Origin: Draconibacterium orientale
GTDB taxonomy: Bacteria; Bacteroidota; Bacteroidia; Bacteroidales; JAADGE01
Direction: 5' to 3'
Length of the DNA: 50,918 nucleotides
Assembly (NCBI GenBank): GCA_022729995.1
Contig: DZBS01000007.1
Coordinates: 1 to 50,918, forward strand
Shown: piece after piece, positions 18,504-26,088 of the stretch
Layout: each line of letters opens with the position of its first letter
Numbering within the stretch: position 1 is the stretch's first letter
Notes under the pieces: generated by a model
Told to the model about the DNA's origin: nothing
The model's database searches: none
Seen by the model: the letters and a program-made list of their open reading frames with translations, nothing else
Position numbers and translations under genes: made by a program

Positions 18504-19820
18504 CTATTCTGTTTTGTTATTTTCGTCTCTGTTTTTGTCGCCGTCTTTTGGTTTAAAATTTTTCTTTCTGTTTCTGTTTCTTTGATGATTTTTGGGTTTA
18601 AAATTTTCCGGTTTTCCTTGTTCCGGAATTTCTCTCTTAGGCTTAGAAACTTCCTTTTTTTCGATATTATTATTTTGATTATTATCTTTGTTAACAGATG
18701 TTTGCGAGTTATCAGGGTTGCGTTTTTTATGTTTGTTTTTACGTTTCTTTTCATCAAAACGTGTAATACTTTCTTGTCCGAGCAAATCAATATATTCTTT
18801 TCCTTTTTTAGGAATATTGTCGGAATTTTCAACTAATTTTTCGGGTTTAATTCCTTTTTTATTCAATTCAATAACTTCTTTAACTCTTTCAATAGAAACG
18901 CCGGTAACTTTTAACGGCATTCTTTCATCAAACGAATACCACATCATTCCTTTAAACACGTCGGTTTTAATGTGATAAGCAGATCCTTCGGCGGTTTCCA
19001 ATTTGTCTTTTCGGGGGAATTTACTTTTTGCGTCGGTATAATTTTTTAGTTCGTAATTTAAGCAACATTTTAATTTACCGCATTGTCCTGCAAGTTTTTG
19101 CGGATTAAGAGAAATTTCTTGTTCTCTTGCAGAATCGGTGCTAACGGAAACAAAATCGGACATCCAAGATGAGCAGCAAAGTTCTCGACCGCAAGAACCA
19201 ATTCCGCCGATTCTTCCGGCTTCTTGCCTTGCTCCTATTTGTTTCATTTCAATTCTTATTTTGAATTCGTCGGCCAAAATTTTTATTAATTCTCTAAAAT
19301 CAACTCTTTCATCGGCTATATAATAAAAAATTGCTTTGGTTCCGTCGCCTTGAAATTCCACATCGCCAATTTTCATGTCGAGTTTAAGTTTTTTTGCAAT
19401 TCTGCGAGTTTGAAGCATAACGGCTTCTTCGCGAGCAATTGCTTCTTCCCATTTTTCTATATCAAGTGGTTTAACTTTTCTGTAAACTTTTTTTAATTCT
19501 ACGGAAATGTCAATTTTTTTTCGTCTAATTTGGTCAATAACCATTTCTCCGGAAAGAGAAATAATTCCTATATCGTGTCCGGGAGAAGCTTCAACGGCAA
19601 CCATGTCGCCTTCAACAAGTTTCAATTTATTAACGTTTTTGAAAAATGCTTTTCTGGTGTTTTTGAATCTTACTTCAACAATGTCTGTTGTATTGGAATT
19701 TATGGGTAAATCTTTATATTCGTTAAAAACATTAAGCTTATTGCAACTGCCTAAATTACATTTACCGTTATCCGAAAGTTGGTTTGCGCAACCTCTTAAA
19801 TTTTCTATTTCGTTTTTCAT
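18504..19820 (-). CDS. PSP1 domain protein (RicT-like) with long basic tail
   Basis: The 438-residue protein has the PSP1 domain, related to RicT (YaaT) of Bacillus, which works with RNase Y in RNA maturation there. Features are a cysteine-bearing N-terminus (GCANQLSDNGKCNLGSC), FKNTRKAFFKNVNKLKLVEG and VEASPGHDIGIISLSGEMV. The cysteine-rich GGIGSCGRELCCSSW and PQKLAGQCGKLKCCLNYEL probably bind an Fe-S cluster or metal. The last 100 residues are a low-complexity Lys/Asn/Glu/Arg tail that may be disordered and bind nucleic acid. It lies between holB and gldH on the same strand. Its job in Bacteroidota is unproven. Confidence 0.88.
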   Translation of the reverse strand: MKNEIENLRGCANQLSDNGKCNLGSCNKLNVFNEYKDLPINSNTTDIVEVRFKNTRKAFFKNVNKLKLVEGDMVAVEASPGHDIGIISLSGEMVIDQIRRKKIDISVELKKVYRKVKPLDIEKWEEAIAREEAVMLQTRRIAKKLKLDMKIGDVEFQGDGTKAIFYYIADERVDFRELIKILADEFKIRIEMKQIGARQEAGRIGGIGSCGRELCCSSWMSDFVSVSTDSAREQEISLNPQKLAGQCGKLKCCLNYELKNYTDAKSKFPRKDKLETAEGSAYHIKTDVFKGMMWYSFDERMPLKVTGVSIERVKEVIELNKKGIKPEKLVENSDNIPKKGKEYIDLLGQESITRFDEKKRKNKHKKRNPDNSQTSVNKDNNQNNNIEKKEVSKPKREIPEQGKPENFKPKNHQRNRNRKKNFKPKDGDKNRDENNKTE

Positions 19821-20002
19821 TTTACTGTTCTTTTAAACAGTAAAAATTGGGTGTTCCTCAAATTTGTTTTTAATTTTTGTATAAATATAATTTCAATTTT
19901 GGGTATATAATTTTAATCTGAATTATTTTTATTTTTTTTCAATTTTATTGTCAGTTTAAAAAACAATAAATCCAAATCGGATTAAACGGGAACAACTTTT
20001 TT
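19821..20002. other. Gap between holB and PSP1 genes
   Basis: About 180 bp, AT-rich with long T runs. I see no gene and no exact promoter box. It presumably carries the leader of the PSP1-gldH transcript. Confidence 0.3.
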
Positions 20003-21148
20003 TTACTGTGGTTTAAATTTCAACAATTTTGCCGTTTTAATTGCCAAATCTAAAAATACAAGTCGGTCGTAACCGTTTCGTTCTATATTTTTGGCGGCAT
20101 TTGTAAATTGTGTAATTAAACTTTCTATGTTATGTGTATGTATAAACTGTTTAAATTTGTTTGAAAAATCTCTTTCGTTATTTGCTAAAAAAACTATATT
20201 ATTTTCGCTGTTTTCCGAAACATTAAGTATAAAATTCTCACGAATCATACGAAGCGAATATACTAAAAATTCTTTTTGTTTTTCACGTCCGAGCTTTGAA
20301 ATTTGATCTGTCCAATCAATAATATCTATCATTTTATCGGAAAAACAATAACGCATCATTTGTCCGAAAAGTTCAAAATTATTGTTTAAATTTTCGTTTC
20401 CGTCGGCAATAATTTCTTCGGCACGTAAAAAACTGCCGTCGGAAAGCCTGACTATTTCATTTGTTTTATCGTCGGTAAAGTTATATAATTCTTTTAGTTT
20501 ATCAAATAGTGCCGAATCATAAATTTTCGGAATTTTAACAAACTGAGTTCTCGAAAGAATTGTTTTGAGAATATCGTCGGGATTTTCGCTAACTAAAATA
20601 AAAAGAGTTTTTTCCGGCGGTTCTTCCAGAATTTTAAGAAGCTTGTTTGAAGCCGTAATATTCATTTTTTCGGGCATCCAAACAATCATAACTTTATATT
20701 CCGACTCGTAAGTTTTAAAATTTAGCTTTTTAATAACTTCGTGGCTTTCTTGCGAAAATATTCCTGCTTGTTGGTTTCCCACGCCAAGAAATTCGAGCCA
20801 TTTATTAAAACTGTGATATTTATTCCCGAGTATAAATTCTCTCCAATTTTTGATATAATCGTCGCTCACGGGTTTTGAAAAGCTTTTTGATTTCACAACC
20901 GGAAAAACAAAATGTAAATCGGGATGAATTAATTTGTTATATTTTTTGCACGACGGGCATTCGCCGCACGAATCGTTTACTTGTTTGTTTTCGCACGACA
21001 AAAACTGCGCGTAAGCAATTGCCAATGAAAGTTTTCCGTTTCCTTCGGGTCCGGCAAAAAGCAATGCGTGGCTAATTCGCTTTCCGTTATATGTATTAAG
21101 AAGCTTTTCTTTAACTTTCTCTTGCCCTGCTATATCTTTAAAAAACAT
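20003..21148 (-). CDS. holB: DNA polymerase III subunit delta'
   Basis: The 381-residue clamp-loader subunit has an AAA+ N-terminus: FKDIAGQEKVKEKLLNTY, then a Walker A-like FAGPEGNGKLSLAIAYAQ in which GPEGNGKL replaces the usual GKT/GKS ending. A zinc-binding CENKQVNDSCGECPSCKKY follows. The conserved MIVWMPEKMNITASNKLLKI, EEPPEKTLFILVS and TILSRTQFVKI (sensor 1 and SRC-like region, here SRT) are typical of delta'. A -7 box lies upstream at 21187. It heads a run with the PSP1 and gldH genes. Confidence 0.92.
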   Translation of the reverse strand: MFFKDIAGQEKVKEKLLNTYNGKRISHALLFAGPEGNGKLSLAIAYAQFLSCENKQVNDSCGECPSCKKYNKLIHPDLHFVFPVVKSKSFSKPVSDDYIKNWREFILGNKYHSFNKWLEFLGVGNQQAGIFSQESHEVIKKLNFKTYESEYKVMIVWMPEKMNITASNKLLKILEEPPEKTLFILVSENPDDILKTILSRTQFVKIPKIYDSALFDKLKELYNFTDDKTNEIVRLSDGSFLRAEEIIADGNENLNNNFELFGQMMRYCFSDKMIDIIDWTDQISKLGREKQKEFLVYSLRMIRENFILNVSENSENNIVFLANNERDFSNKFKQFIHTHNIESLITQFTNAAKNIERNGYDRLVFLDLAIKTAKLLKFKPQ

Positions 21149-21186
21149 TTGATTATTTTCGTGTTTATTTTACATAAATATAAAAA

Positions 21187-21194
21187 CAAATTTA
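21187..21194 (-). promoter_or_regulatory. Candidate -7 box for holB
   Basis: On the minus strand this reads TAAATTTG, an exact match to TAnnTTTG, about 39 bp before the holB ATG. No clear -33 box is present. Confidence 0.45.
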
Positions 21195-21331
21195 ATTTTA
21201 ATTTTTTTAAAATAGATTTTATTATTCATTTTTTGCTAACATTATTTTTTTATAAATAAATATTACAGAAAACATAATTAAATTGACAATTTTTCGGCAC
21301 ATTATTTGGGCTGTAAAGTAAAATACGATTC

Positions 21332-22330
21332 ATGCAAAAAAGACTTTTAATATTGATATTTTTGTTAGTTTCATTTTCATTATTTGCACAAAATAATGAA
21401 ACAGGATTTTATACTTCAATAAATTCGGCATTAAAATATCCTTTGGAAGTAAAAAAGCTTGAATTAACAGCATTATCGGTAATTCCGAAAGATATTTCAA
21501 AATTTGAAAACCTTGAAATTTTGTATATTTACGACTGTTTTATTGAAGAATTACCCGATGAAATTTGCGATTTAAAAAACCTTAAAGAGTTTTATGCCGA
21601 TAATAATTCTTTAACACAATTACCGCAAAAATTTGATAATCTGATAAATCTGAAAAAGCTTTCTTTATCGAACAATAAATTTAAAACATTTCCTAAACAA
21701 ATAGCATTACTTCAAAATTTGGAAGAACTTTATATTGCCAATAATTTGTTAAAAAAAATTCCCGATGAAATAAACAATCTAAAACAACTCACAAAAGCAG
21801 ATTTTTCATTTAACGAAATTTCGGAGTTTCAATTAAGCGAAACAGTTAATTTGCAGGAACTTAATATTTGTGAAAATAATTTAAACGATTTAAAAATTAA
21901 TTTACCGAATCTTAAAATATTAAATGTCGATAAAAATAATTTAATTAAAATACCGGAACAAATTTACACTATTAAATCACTTGAAAAGCTGTCGTTATCA
22001 AAAAATAAAATTACAGAAATTGGAGAAAAGATTGAGAATCTTAAAATGCTTACAAACATAAACTTATCGAATAATTTAATAAAAACAATTTCGAGTCAAA
22101 TCGGAAATCTTTCAGAATTAAAAGTTTTATATCTGAACAACAATAAAATTGAAATATTGCCCGAAGAACTTTCAAAATTAAATAAATTAGAAATTTTAGA
22201 TATATCATCAAACAATATAAAAATTATTCCGGAAGAATATATAAATTTGAAAAATTTGAAACTTATAGTTCTGTCGGGCAATTTGATATTGAAAATACCC
22301 GATTTTTTTGAAAACATAAAGAACTATTAA
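21332..22330 (+). CDS. Exported leucine-rich repeat protein
   Basis: The 332-residue protein begins with a signal peptide (MQKRLLILIFLLVSFSLFAQ). About eleven leucine-rich repeats of 22-24 residues follow, of the form LxxLxxLxLxxNxIxxIPxxIxNL, for example LKVLYLNNNKIEILPEELSK. LRR folds are protein-interaction scaffolds; no catalytic domain is present. It ends 50 bp before cheR, on the same strand. An exact -7 box lies between them, so it may be a separate transcript. A link to the methylation cluster is only positional. Confidence 0.88.
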   Translation: MQKRLLILIFLLVSFSLFAQNNETGFYTSINSALKYPLEVKKLELTALSVIPKDISKFENLEILYIYDCFIEELPDEICDLKNLKEFYADNNSLTQLPQKFDNLINLKKLSLSNNKFKTFPKQIALLQNLEELYIANNLLKKIPDEINNLKQLTKADFSFNEISEFQLSETVNLQELNICENNLNDLKINLPNLKILNVDKNNLIKIPEQIYTIKSLEKLSLSKNKITEIGEKIENLKMLTNINLSNNLIKTISSQIGNLSELKVLYLNNNKIEILPEELSKLNKLEILDISSNNIKIIPEEYINLKNLKLIVLSGNLILKIPDFFENIKNY

Positions 22331-22354
22331 TTTAATATATTCAACAAAAATACT

Positions 22355-22362
22355 TATATTTG
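22355..22362 (+). promoter_or_regulatory. Candidate promoter -7 box for the che cluster
   Basis: TATATTTG matches TAnnTTTG exactly, 18 bp before the cheR ATG. A weak -33 candidate TTTA lies 20 bp upstream at 22331. The leader would be only about 10 nt. Confidence 0.5.
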
Positions 22363-22380
22363 AATTTTAAAAACAGATAA

Positions 22381-23217
22381 ATGCCCACAAACGAGGACAT
22401 AATACGATTTCACGAAACGGTAAAGAAAGTTTCAGAGTATGATTTTTCCGAATACTCGGAAAAATCGTTTGCAAGAAGAATTGAAAAAATTCTTGTTGAT
22501 TACCTTCTTAACATGGAAGAACTGCTGGAAAAGATTGCTGAAGACAGAAAGTTTCTGGAACAAATTGTGAAAGACATTACAGTAAACACAACAGAATTAT
22601 TCAGAGACCCAAAAGTTTGGCAAACATTAAAACACCGAATTTTACCAAAACTCAAAGAAAACGAATTTGTAAACATCTGGCATGCAGGCTGTTCAACCGG
22701 GCAAGAAGTATACTCAATGTTGATATTACTCAACGAATTGGATATGCTTCATAAAGCAAGGCTTTACGCTTCAGATATTAACGAAGATGTTATGGATAAA
22801 GCAAAAGCCGGTGAATATGTTTACAGATTTAATATTGAATATATTGAAAATTTTAAACAAGTTATTCAAGTAAATCCATTTAATTTTGAAGAATACAACA
22901 GTACAGCATTTACAAAATACTTTGACGTAAATAAGATAAACGACACAATGGAAATAAAGCCGTTTTTGAAAAACATTGTTACATACAAAAAACATGATTT
23001 AGTAAAAGACAACAATATTTTTAATGTAAAATTTGATATAATTCTATGCAGAAATGTATTAATCTACTTTAACTCTAATCTTCAAAACAGAGTATTTTCA
23101 TTATTCTCCGAAGCATTAGAAAGAAAAGGAACATTAATACTTGGAGCACACGAAAGTATATTGGGGCACGAATCGGCAAATTTTATAAAATACGGCCATT
23201 ATTATATAAAAAAATAA
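22381..23217 (+). CDS. CheR-type protein-glutamate O-methyltransferase
   Basis: CheR transfers methyl groups from SAM to glutamates of chemoreceptors. The 278-residue protein has the CheR N-terminal helical domain (about 1-75) and a catalytic domain. Motifs are TVNTTELFRDP (68-78), the SAM loop GCSTGQEVYSM (103-113), LYASDINEDVMDKAKAGEY with the acidic residue Asp132, and FDIILCRNVLIYF near 220. All key residues appear present, so it should be active. It leads a cluster with a second CheR, CheB and a GAF protein; no CheA, CheW, CheY or receptor gene is in the window, so the methylated target is unknown. Confidence 0.93.
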   Translation: MPTNEDIIRFHETVKKVSEYDFSEYSEKSFARRIEKILVDYLLNMEELLEKIAEDRKFLEQIVKDITVNTTELFRDPKVWQTLKHRILPKLKENEFVNIWHAGCSTGQEVYSMLILLNELDMLHKARLYASDINEDVMDKAKAGEYVYRFNIEYIENFKQVIQVNPFNFEEYNSTAFTKYFDVNKINDTMEIKPFLKNIVTYKKHDLVKDNNIFNVKFDIILCRNVLIYFNSNLQNRVFSLFSEALERKGTLILGAHESILGHESANFIKYGHYYIKK

Positions 23218-23232
23218 GGCATATATATAAAT

Positions 23233-24051
23233 ATGACTAATTACAAAATAAGAATTTCCGATTTAAGAACATTATTTGCCGAAGTTAAAGATATTTGCGG
23301 TATCGACTTTAGCAACTATGCATATTTTACTATTAAAAGAAGAGTAGAAAAAATTCTCCAAACATATAATTATGTGAACGTTGATGAATTTATAGAAAAA
23401 TTAAAAAACGACGAAAGGTTTTTTGAAACATTTATTTTTGAAATGCATCCTTTGCAATCAGAACTTTTTAGAGATTCCGAAATGTGGAATTCACTTATAA
23501 AAAATGTCTTTCCAAAATTTTCGAGAAAAGATAAAATTAAAATTTACGTTCCTCATTGCACTTCCGGAGACGAATTATATTCATTAATAATTCTTCTTGA
23601 AGAAAACGATTTAATAGAAAACTCAATAATTACAGCTTCACCTGTCGGCAAAAGAAACAAAACATATATCGAAAATGCTATATATCCCATAAAGAAAAAA
23701 GAATCTGCCGAAAAAAACTTGGAAACACTTACAACAAAAAAAACTATAAACGACCTTATTTTATTTTCAAACCATTCTTATGAAATAAAAGAAAAATATA
23801 AAAAAAATATTATTTTTGACGATAAACCATTTTTGGATTCAAGCTATGTTTCGGAATTCGACATAGTTCTTTTTAGAAATTCTCTAATATATTTTAATTC
23901 ACAAATGCACGAAGCAGCATTAAATAAAATAGCAACAACATTAAAAAGAAACGGATATTTAATTATTGGAGTAGGAGAAAAACTAATTGGCGAAACCGAA
24001 AAAAAATTCAAACAAATTTTGAAAACAGAAAATATCTTTAAAAAAGGCTGA
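23233..24051 (+). CDS. Degenerate CheR-like protein
   Basis: The 272-residue paralogue of the gene 15 bp upstream has the same two-domain layout. It differs at the SAM site: the glycine loop reads HCTSGDELYSL (108-118) instead of GCSTGQEVYSM. The acidic Asp motif ASDIN is replaced by ASPVG (135-139), and CRN becomes FRN in FDIVLFRNSLIYF. The catalytic-domain middle is also shorter. These changes suggest poor SAM binding, so it may be a regulatory or structural partner of the first CheR. The frame is intact and codon use matches its neighbours, so decay is not evident. Confidence 0.85.
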   Translation: MTNYKIRISDLRTLFAEVKDICGIDFSNYAYFTIKRRVEKILQTYNYVNVDEFIEKLKNDERFFETFIFEMHPLQSELFRDSEMWNSLIKNVFPKFSRKDKIKIYVPHCTSGDELYSLIILLEENDLIENSIITASPVGKRNKTYIENAIYPIKKKESAEKNLETLTTKKTINDLILFSNHSYEIKEKYKKNIIFDDKPFLDSSYVSEFDIVLFRNSLIYFNSQMHEAALNKIATTLKRNGYLIIGVGEKLIGETEKKFKQILKTENIFKKG

Positions 24052-24057
24052 AAATTA

Positions 24058-24150
24058 AAATGAAACATCCAAGTAAAGCTATCGAAATACAATCTATTGA
24101 TAATTTTGGATGTTCCTATCCCGAAAAAAAATGAAAACAAACAGATGAAA
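24058..24150 (+). promoter_or_regulatory. Duplicated leader element, copy 1 (before cheB)
   Basis: A block shared with 25569-25667. It opens with ATGAAACATCCA and continues through a 37-base middle in which 24 bases match copy 2. It then shows GGATGTTCCTATC and ends at the next gene's start in the context AAACAGATGAA. AACATCCAA and TTGGATGTT form a 9-bp outer stem. Inside it TATCGA/TTGATA can form a second stem with one G-U pair. The block could be an RNA leader that controls translation of cheB, a translated upstream ORF, or both. Confidence 0.7.
24060..24134 (+). CDS. Micro-ORF 1, MKHP-x12-GCSY peptide (24 aa)
   Basis: The frame begins ATG at 24060, 8 bp after cheR2, and ends TGA at 24134, 10 bp before cheB. 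It would encode 24 residues starting MKHP and carrying GCSY at 17-20. A second frame at 25571 has the same two tetrapeptides at the same spacing. The TGA overlaps the ATG of a five-residue frame (24131-24148), whose own TGA overlaps the cheB ATG, a chain that could couple translation. Identical codons at the ends and no third-position bias in the middle mean coding is not proven. Confidence 0.4.
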   Translation: MKHPSKAIEIQSIDNFGCSYPEKK

Positions 24151-24708
24151 AAATACAACTACATAGTAATTGGCGGTTCGGCAGGAAGTTTTCAATCTGT
24201 TACAAAAATATTGGAATCATTGCCCGTTGGCTATCCTTTACCTATATTTATGACTTTGCACCGATTAAAACATGTTAGAACCGGATTTGTTGAAGCATTA
24301 GCTCTTAAATCAAAAATAAAAGTAGAAGAACCAAAAGACAAAGATTCATTTTTTCCCGGGAAAGCATATTTGGCACCTGCAAATTACCATTTATGTATTG
24401 AACCCGGAAATAACTTTTCATTATCATCGGACGAAGCAGTTAATCATTCCCGACCTGCAATAGATTTAACATTCAGCTCGGCTGCTTATGTTTTGAAAGA
24501 TAAAATAATTGGAATAATTTTGTCGGGAGCAAATAAAGACGGAGCAGAAGGATTAAAAATGATTGAACAAAACGGCGGATTAGCTGTAGTTCAATCGCCG
24601 GAAGAATGCCAAGTTAAAACAATGACAGAAGCAGCAATTAAAGCAACCGTAAACCCTGAAATATTAAATTTGGATCAAATTATTGAACTTCTATTAAAAC
24701 AAGTTTAG
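24145..24708 (+). CDS. CheB-type methylesterase without receiver domain
   Basis: The 187-residue protein is only the CheB catalytic domain, which removes methyl esters from (or deamidates) receptor glutamates. The triad is present: Ser12 in IGGSAGS, His39 in TLHRLKH and Asp132 in LSGANKDGAEG. The family block HSRPAIDLTFSSAA (101-114) is also kept. There is no N-terminal response-regulator domain, so phosphorylation by CheA cannot control it in the classical way. The frame extends upstream to a TTG at 24097, but ATG 24145 gives the usual start and matches the shared AAACAGATGAA context. The GAF gene follows by 3 bp. Confidence 0.92.
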   Translation: MKKYNYIVIGGSAGSFQSVTKILESLPVGYPLPIFMTLHRLKHVRTGFVEALALKSKIKVEEPKDKDSFFPGKAYLAPANYHLCIEPGNNFSLSSDEAVNHSRPAIDLTFSSAAYVLKDKIIGIILSGANKDGAEGLKMIEQNGGLAVVQSPEECQVKTMTEAAIKATVNPEILNLDQIIELLLKQV

Positions 24709-24711
24709 TTT

Positions 24712-25485
24712 ATGAACAGAACATTAATATACAAAATTTTATCAACATTAAGTTTTACTGCAATTGTAGTTATATCATTAATTTTATTGTCAAAAAACAG
24801 TGAAGCCCATATTCTTATAAAATACATGTATGCGGCAATTATTGTTTTAGCTTTTGTTATTTTACTAATAAATCTTCTAAATATATCAACAAAATCGGAT
24901 ATTATAAAAATTGTTACCGAAAAGCAAACAGAAACTATTCAGGATAATAATGAAATTAAAAAAGAAATTCATAACGAATTAGAAGATTTTCAAAAGAAAG
25001 AAAAATTTAAAAACACAATTTCCGAATTAGTTAAAAATACTGAAACTATTAATGAAATTAATACTTTTACCGAAACACTTCTCAGAAATTTTGCAAATAA
25101 GTTTTCAATAGTTCAAGGAATATTTTTTGTAAAACAAGCTGATTCTCAAAAATTTACCGTTTCATCTACTTACGCCTACTATTCTAACGAAAAAGTAAGA
25201 GAATTTGAAACCGGCGAAGGCATTTCCGGACAAGTTGCAAAAAATAAAGAAATGCTTATAATTGATAATATTCCCGAAAATTATCTCACAGTAATTTCCG
25301 GACTTGGAAGCAGTTCTCCAAAACATTTATTGATTGCACCTTTACTTATAAATAACGAAGCAATTGCAATTATTGAACTTGCAAGTTTCATAAAATTTGA
25401 ACCGGATATGAAAGAAATTTTCGGAAAAATATCCGTTCTTTTATCCGATAAAATATCTTCGCTTTTAAATTACAAAAAAAATTAA
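24712..25485 (+). CDS. Membrane-anchored GAF domain protein
   Basis: The 257-residue protein has two N-terminal membrane segments (about 9-27 and 36-57), a charged, probably coiled-coil linker (about 60-105), and a C-terminal GAF domain (about 105-250). The GAF shows ETGEGISGQVAKNKEMLIID and SSSPKHLLIAPLLINNEAIA. No kinase, cyclase or methyl-accepting domain follows, so output must come through the coil or through partners. It starts 3 bp after cheB, so it is co-translated with the CheR/CheB set. It is a candidate sensor or methylation target of that set, but this is inference. Confidence 0.82.
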   Translation: MNRTLIYKILSTLSFTAIVVISLILLSKNSEAHILIKYMYAAIIVLAFVILLINLLNISTKSDIIKIVTEKQTETIQDNNEIKKEIHNELEDFQKKEKFKNTISELVKNTETINEINTFTETLLRNFANKFSIVQGIFFVKQADSQKFTVSSTYAYYSNEKVREFETGEGISGQVAKNKEMLIIDNIPENYLTVISGLGSSSPKHLLIAPLLINNEAIAIIELASFIKFEPDMKEIFGKISVLLSDKISSLLNYKKN

Positions 25486-25488
25486 GCT

Positions 25489-25560
25489 CTAAAACCGCTA
25501 AACTTTACAAAACCCGATAAAACGGTTTAATTTTTGTTTGCCTAATATCAAAAAGCAAAC
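25489..25560 (+). terminator. Possible hairpins between the GAF gene and the second leader
   Basis: AAACCG (25491-25496) pairs with CGGTTT (25522-25527) and is followed by AATTTTTG, a weak terminator-like pattern. A second hairpin GTTTGC/GCAAAC spans 25535-25559. They may end or attenuate the che transcript before the DUF4783 gene. Confidence 0.35.
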
Positions 25561-25568
25561 ATAATACA

Positions 25569-25667
25569 TAATGAAACATCCATGTATATATCTCGACACA
25601 CAACCGAATGAATATTTGGGATGTTCCTATCTGACCTTTAAAAACAATGAAAAATAAACAGATGAAC
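25569..25667 (+). promoter_or_regulatory. Duplicated leader element, copy 2 (before the DUF4783 gene)
   Basis: Second copy of the block at 24058-24150. The outer inverted repeat is AACATCC/GGATGTT (7 bp). The middle is the same length as in copy 1 (37 bases) with 24 identities. The tail GGATGTTCCTATC is followed by AATGAAAAATAAACAGATGAA, again placing the next gene's ATG at the end of the block. Confidence 0.7.
25571..25657 (+). CDS. Micro-ORF 2, MKHP-x12-GCSY peptide (28 aa)
   Basis: ATG at 25571 to TAA at 25657 would encode 28 residues with MKHP at 1-4 and GCSY at 17-20, exactly as in micro-ORF 1. The C-terminal tail is four residues longer. It ends 4 bp before the DUF4783 start used here and overlaps the earlier in-frame ATG at 25647. 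Whether it is translated is unknown; the antisense frame is also open, so openness alone is not evidence. Confidence 0.4.
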   Translation: MKHPCIYLDTQPNEYLGCSYLTFKNNEK

Positions 25668-26057
25668 AATAAATTAAAAATTATATTAATTCTATTACTT
25701 GCAATATCTTTTCCCAATATTGTAAGTTCACAAAATCCTATTTCAAACAACGTTGCAAACGCAATAAGAAAAGGTAATTCTTCTGAATTATCAAAATATT
25801 TTAACGAAAACATACAACTAAAAATAGACTCAAAAAGCAATATTTACAGCAAAACTCAAGCAGAAAAAATACTAAATAATTTTTTTGCCGGAAACAAACC
25901 CGTCAGCTTTAACATAGATTCCGAAAAATTAAGAGGTGAAGCAACCGTAGTTTTAGGAAATTACACAACAGAAAATTCAAATTTCAGAATGATATACAGA
26001 ATCGTCTTAACCGACGGTAAAAACACTCTTACTTACATAGAAATTGAAGCAATTTAA
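25662..26057 (+). CDS. DUF4783 exported protein
   Basis: The product of about 131 residues has a signal peptide (KLKIILILLLAISFPNIVSS) and a small DUF4783 domain, a cystatin/NTF2-like fold common in Bacteroidota. Landmarks are ISNNVANAIRKGNSSELSKY, YSKTQAEKILNNFF and FRMIYRIVLTDGKNTLTYIE. The function is unknown. An in-frame ATG at 25647 would add five residues; 25662 is chosen because it mirrors the start context of cheB after the same leader element. nadC follows 31 bp later. Confidence 0.85.
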   Translation: MNNKLKIILILLLAISFPNIVSSQNPISNNVANAIRKGNSSELSKYFNENIQLKIDSKSNIYSKTQAEKILNNFFAGNKPVSFNIDSEKLRGEATVVLGNYTTENSNFRMIYRIVLTDGKNTLTYIEIEAI

Positions 26058-26088
26058 TCATTTTCTTCTTCAAAAAAATAAAAACATA

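Noticed and set aside
18491-18832. Alternative minus-strand frame in the tail of the PSP1 gene
   Set aside because: It is a low-complexity reading of the same A-rich DNA, with Lys and Ile only; the PSP1 frame is the coding one.
23844-24158. Minus-strand frame covering the first leader element
   Set aside because: It runs into the antisense of cheR2. Its similarity to the frame at 25505-25840 is only the leader element read backwards.
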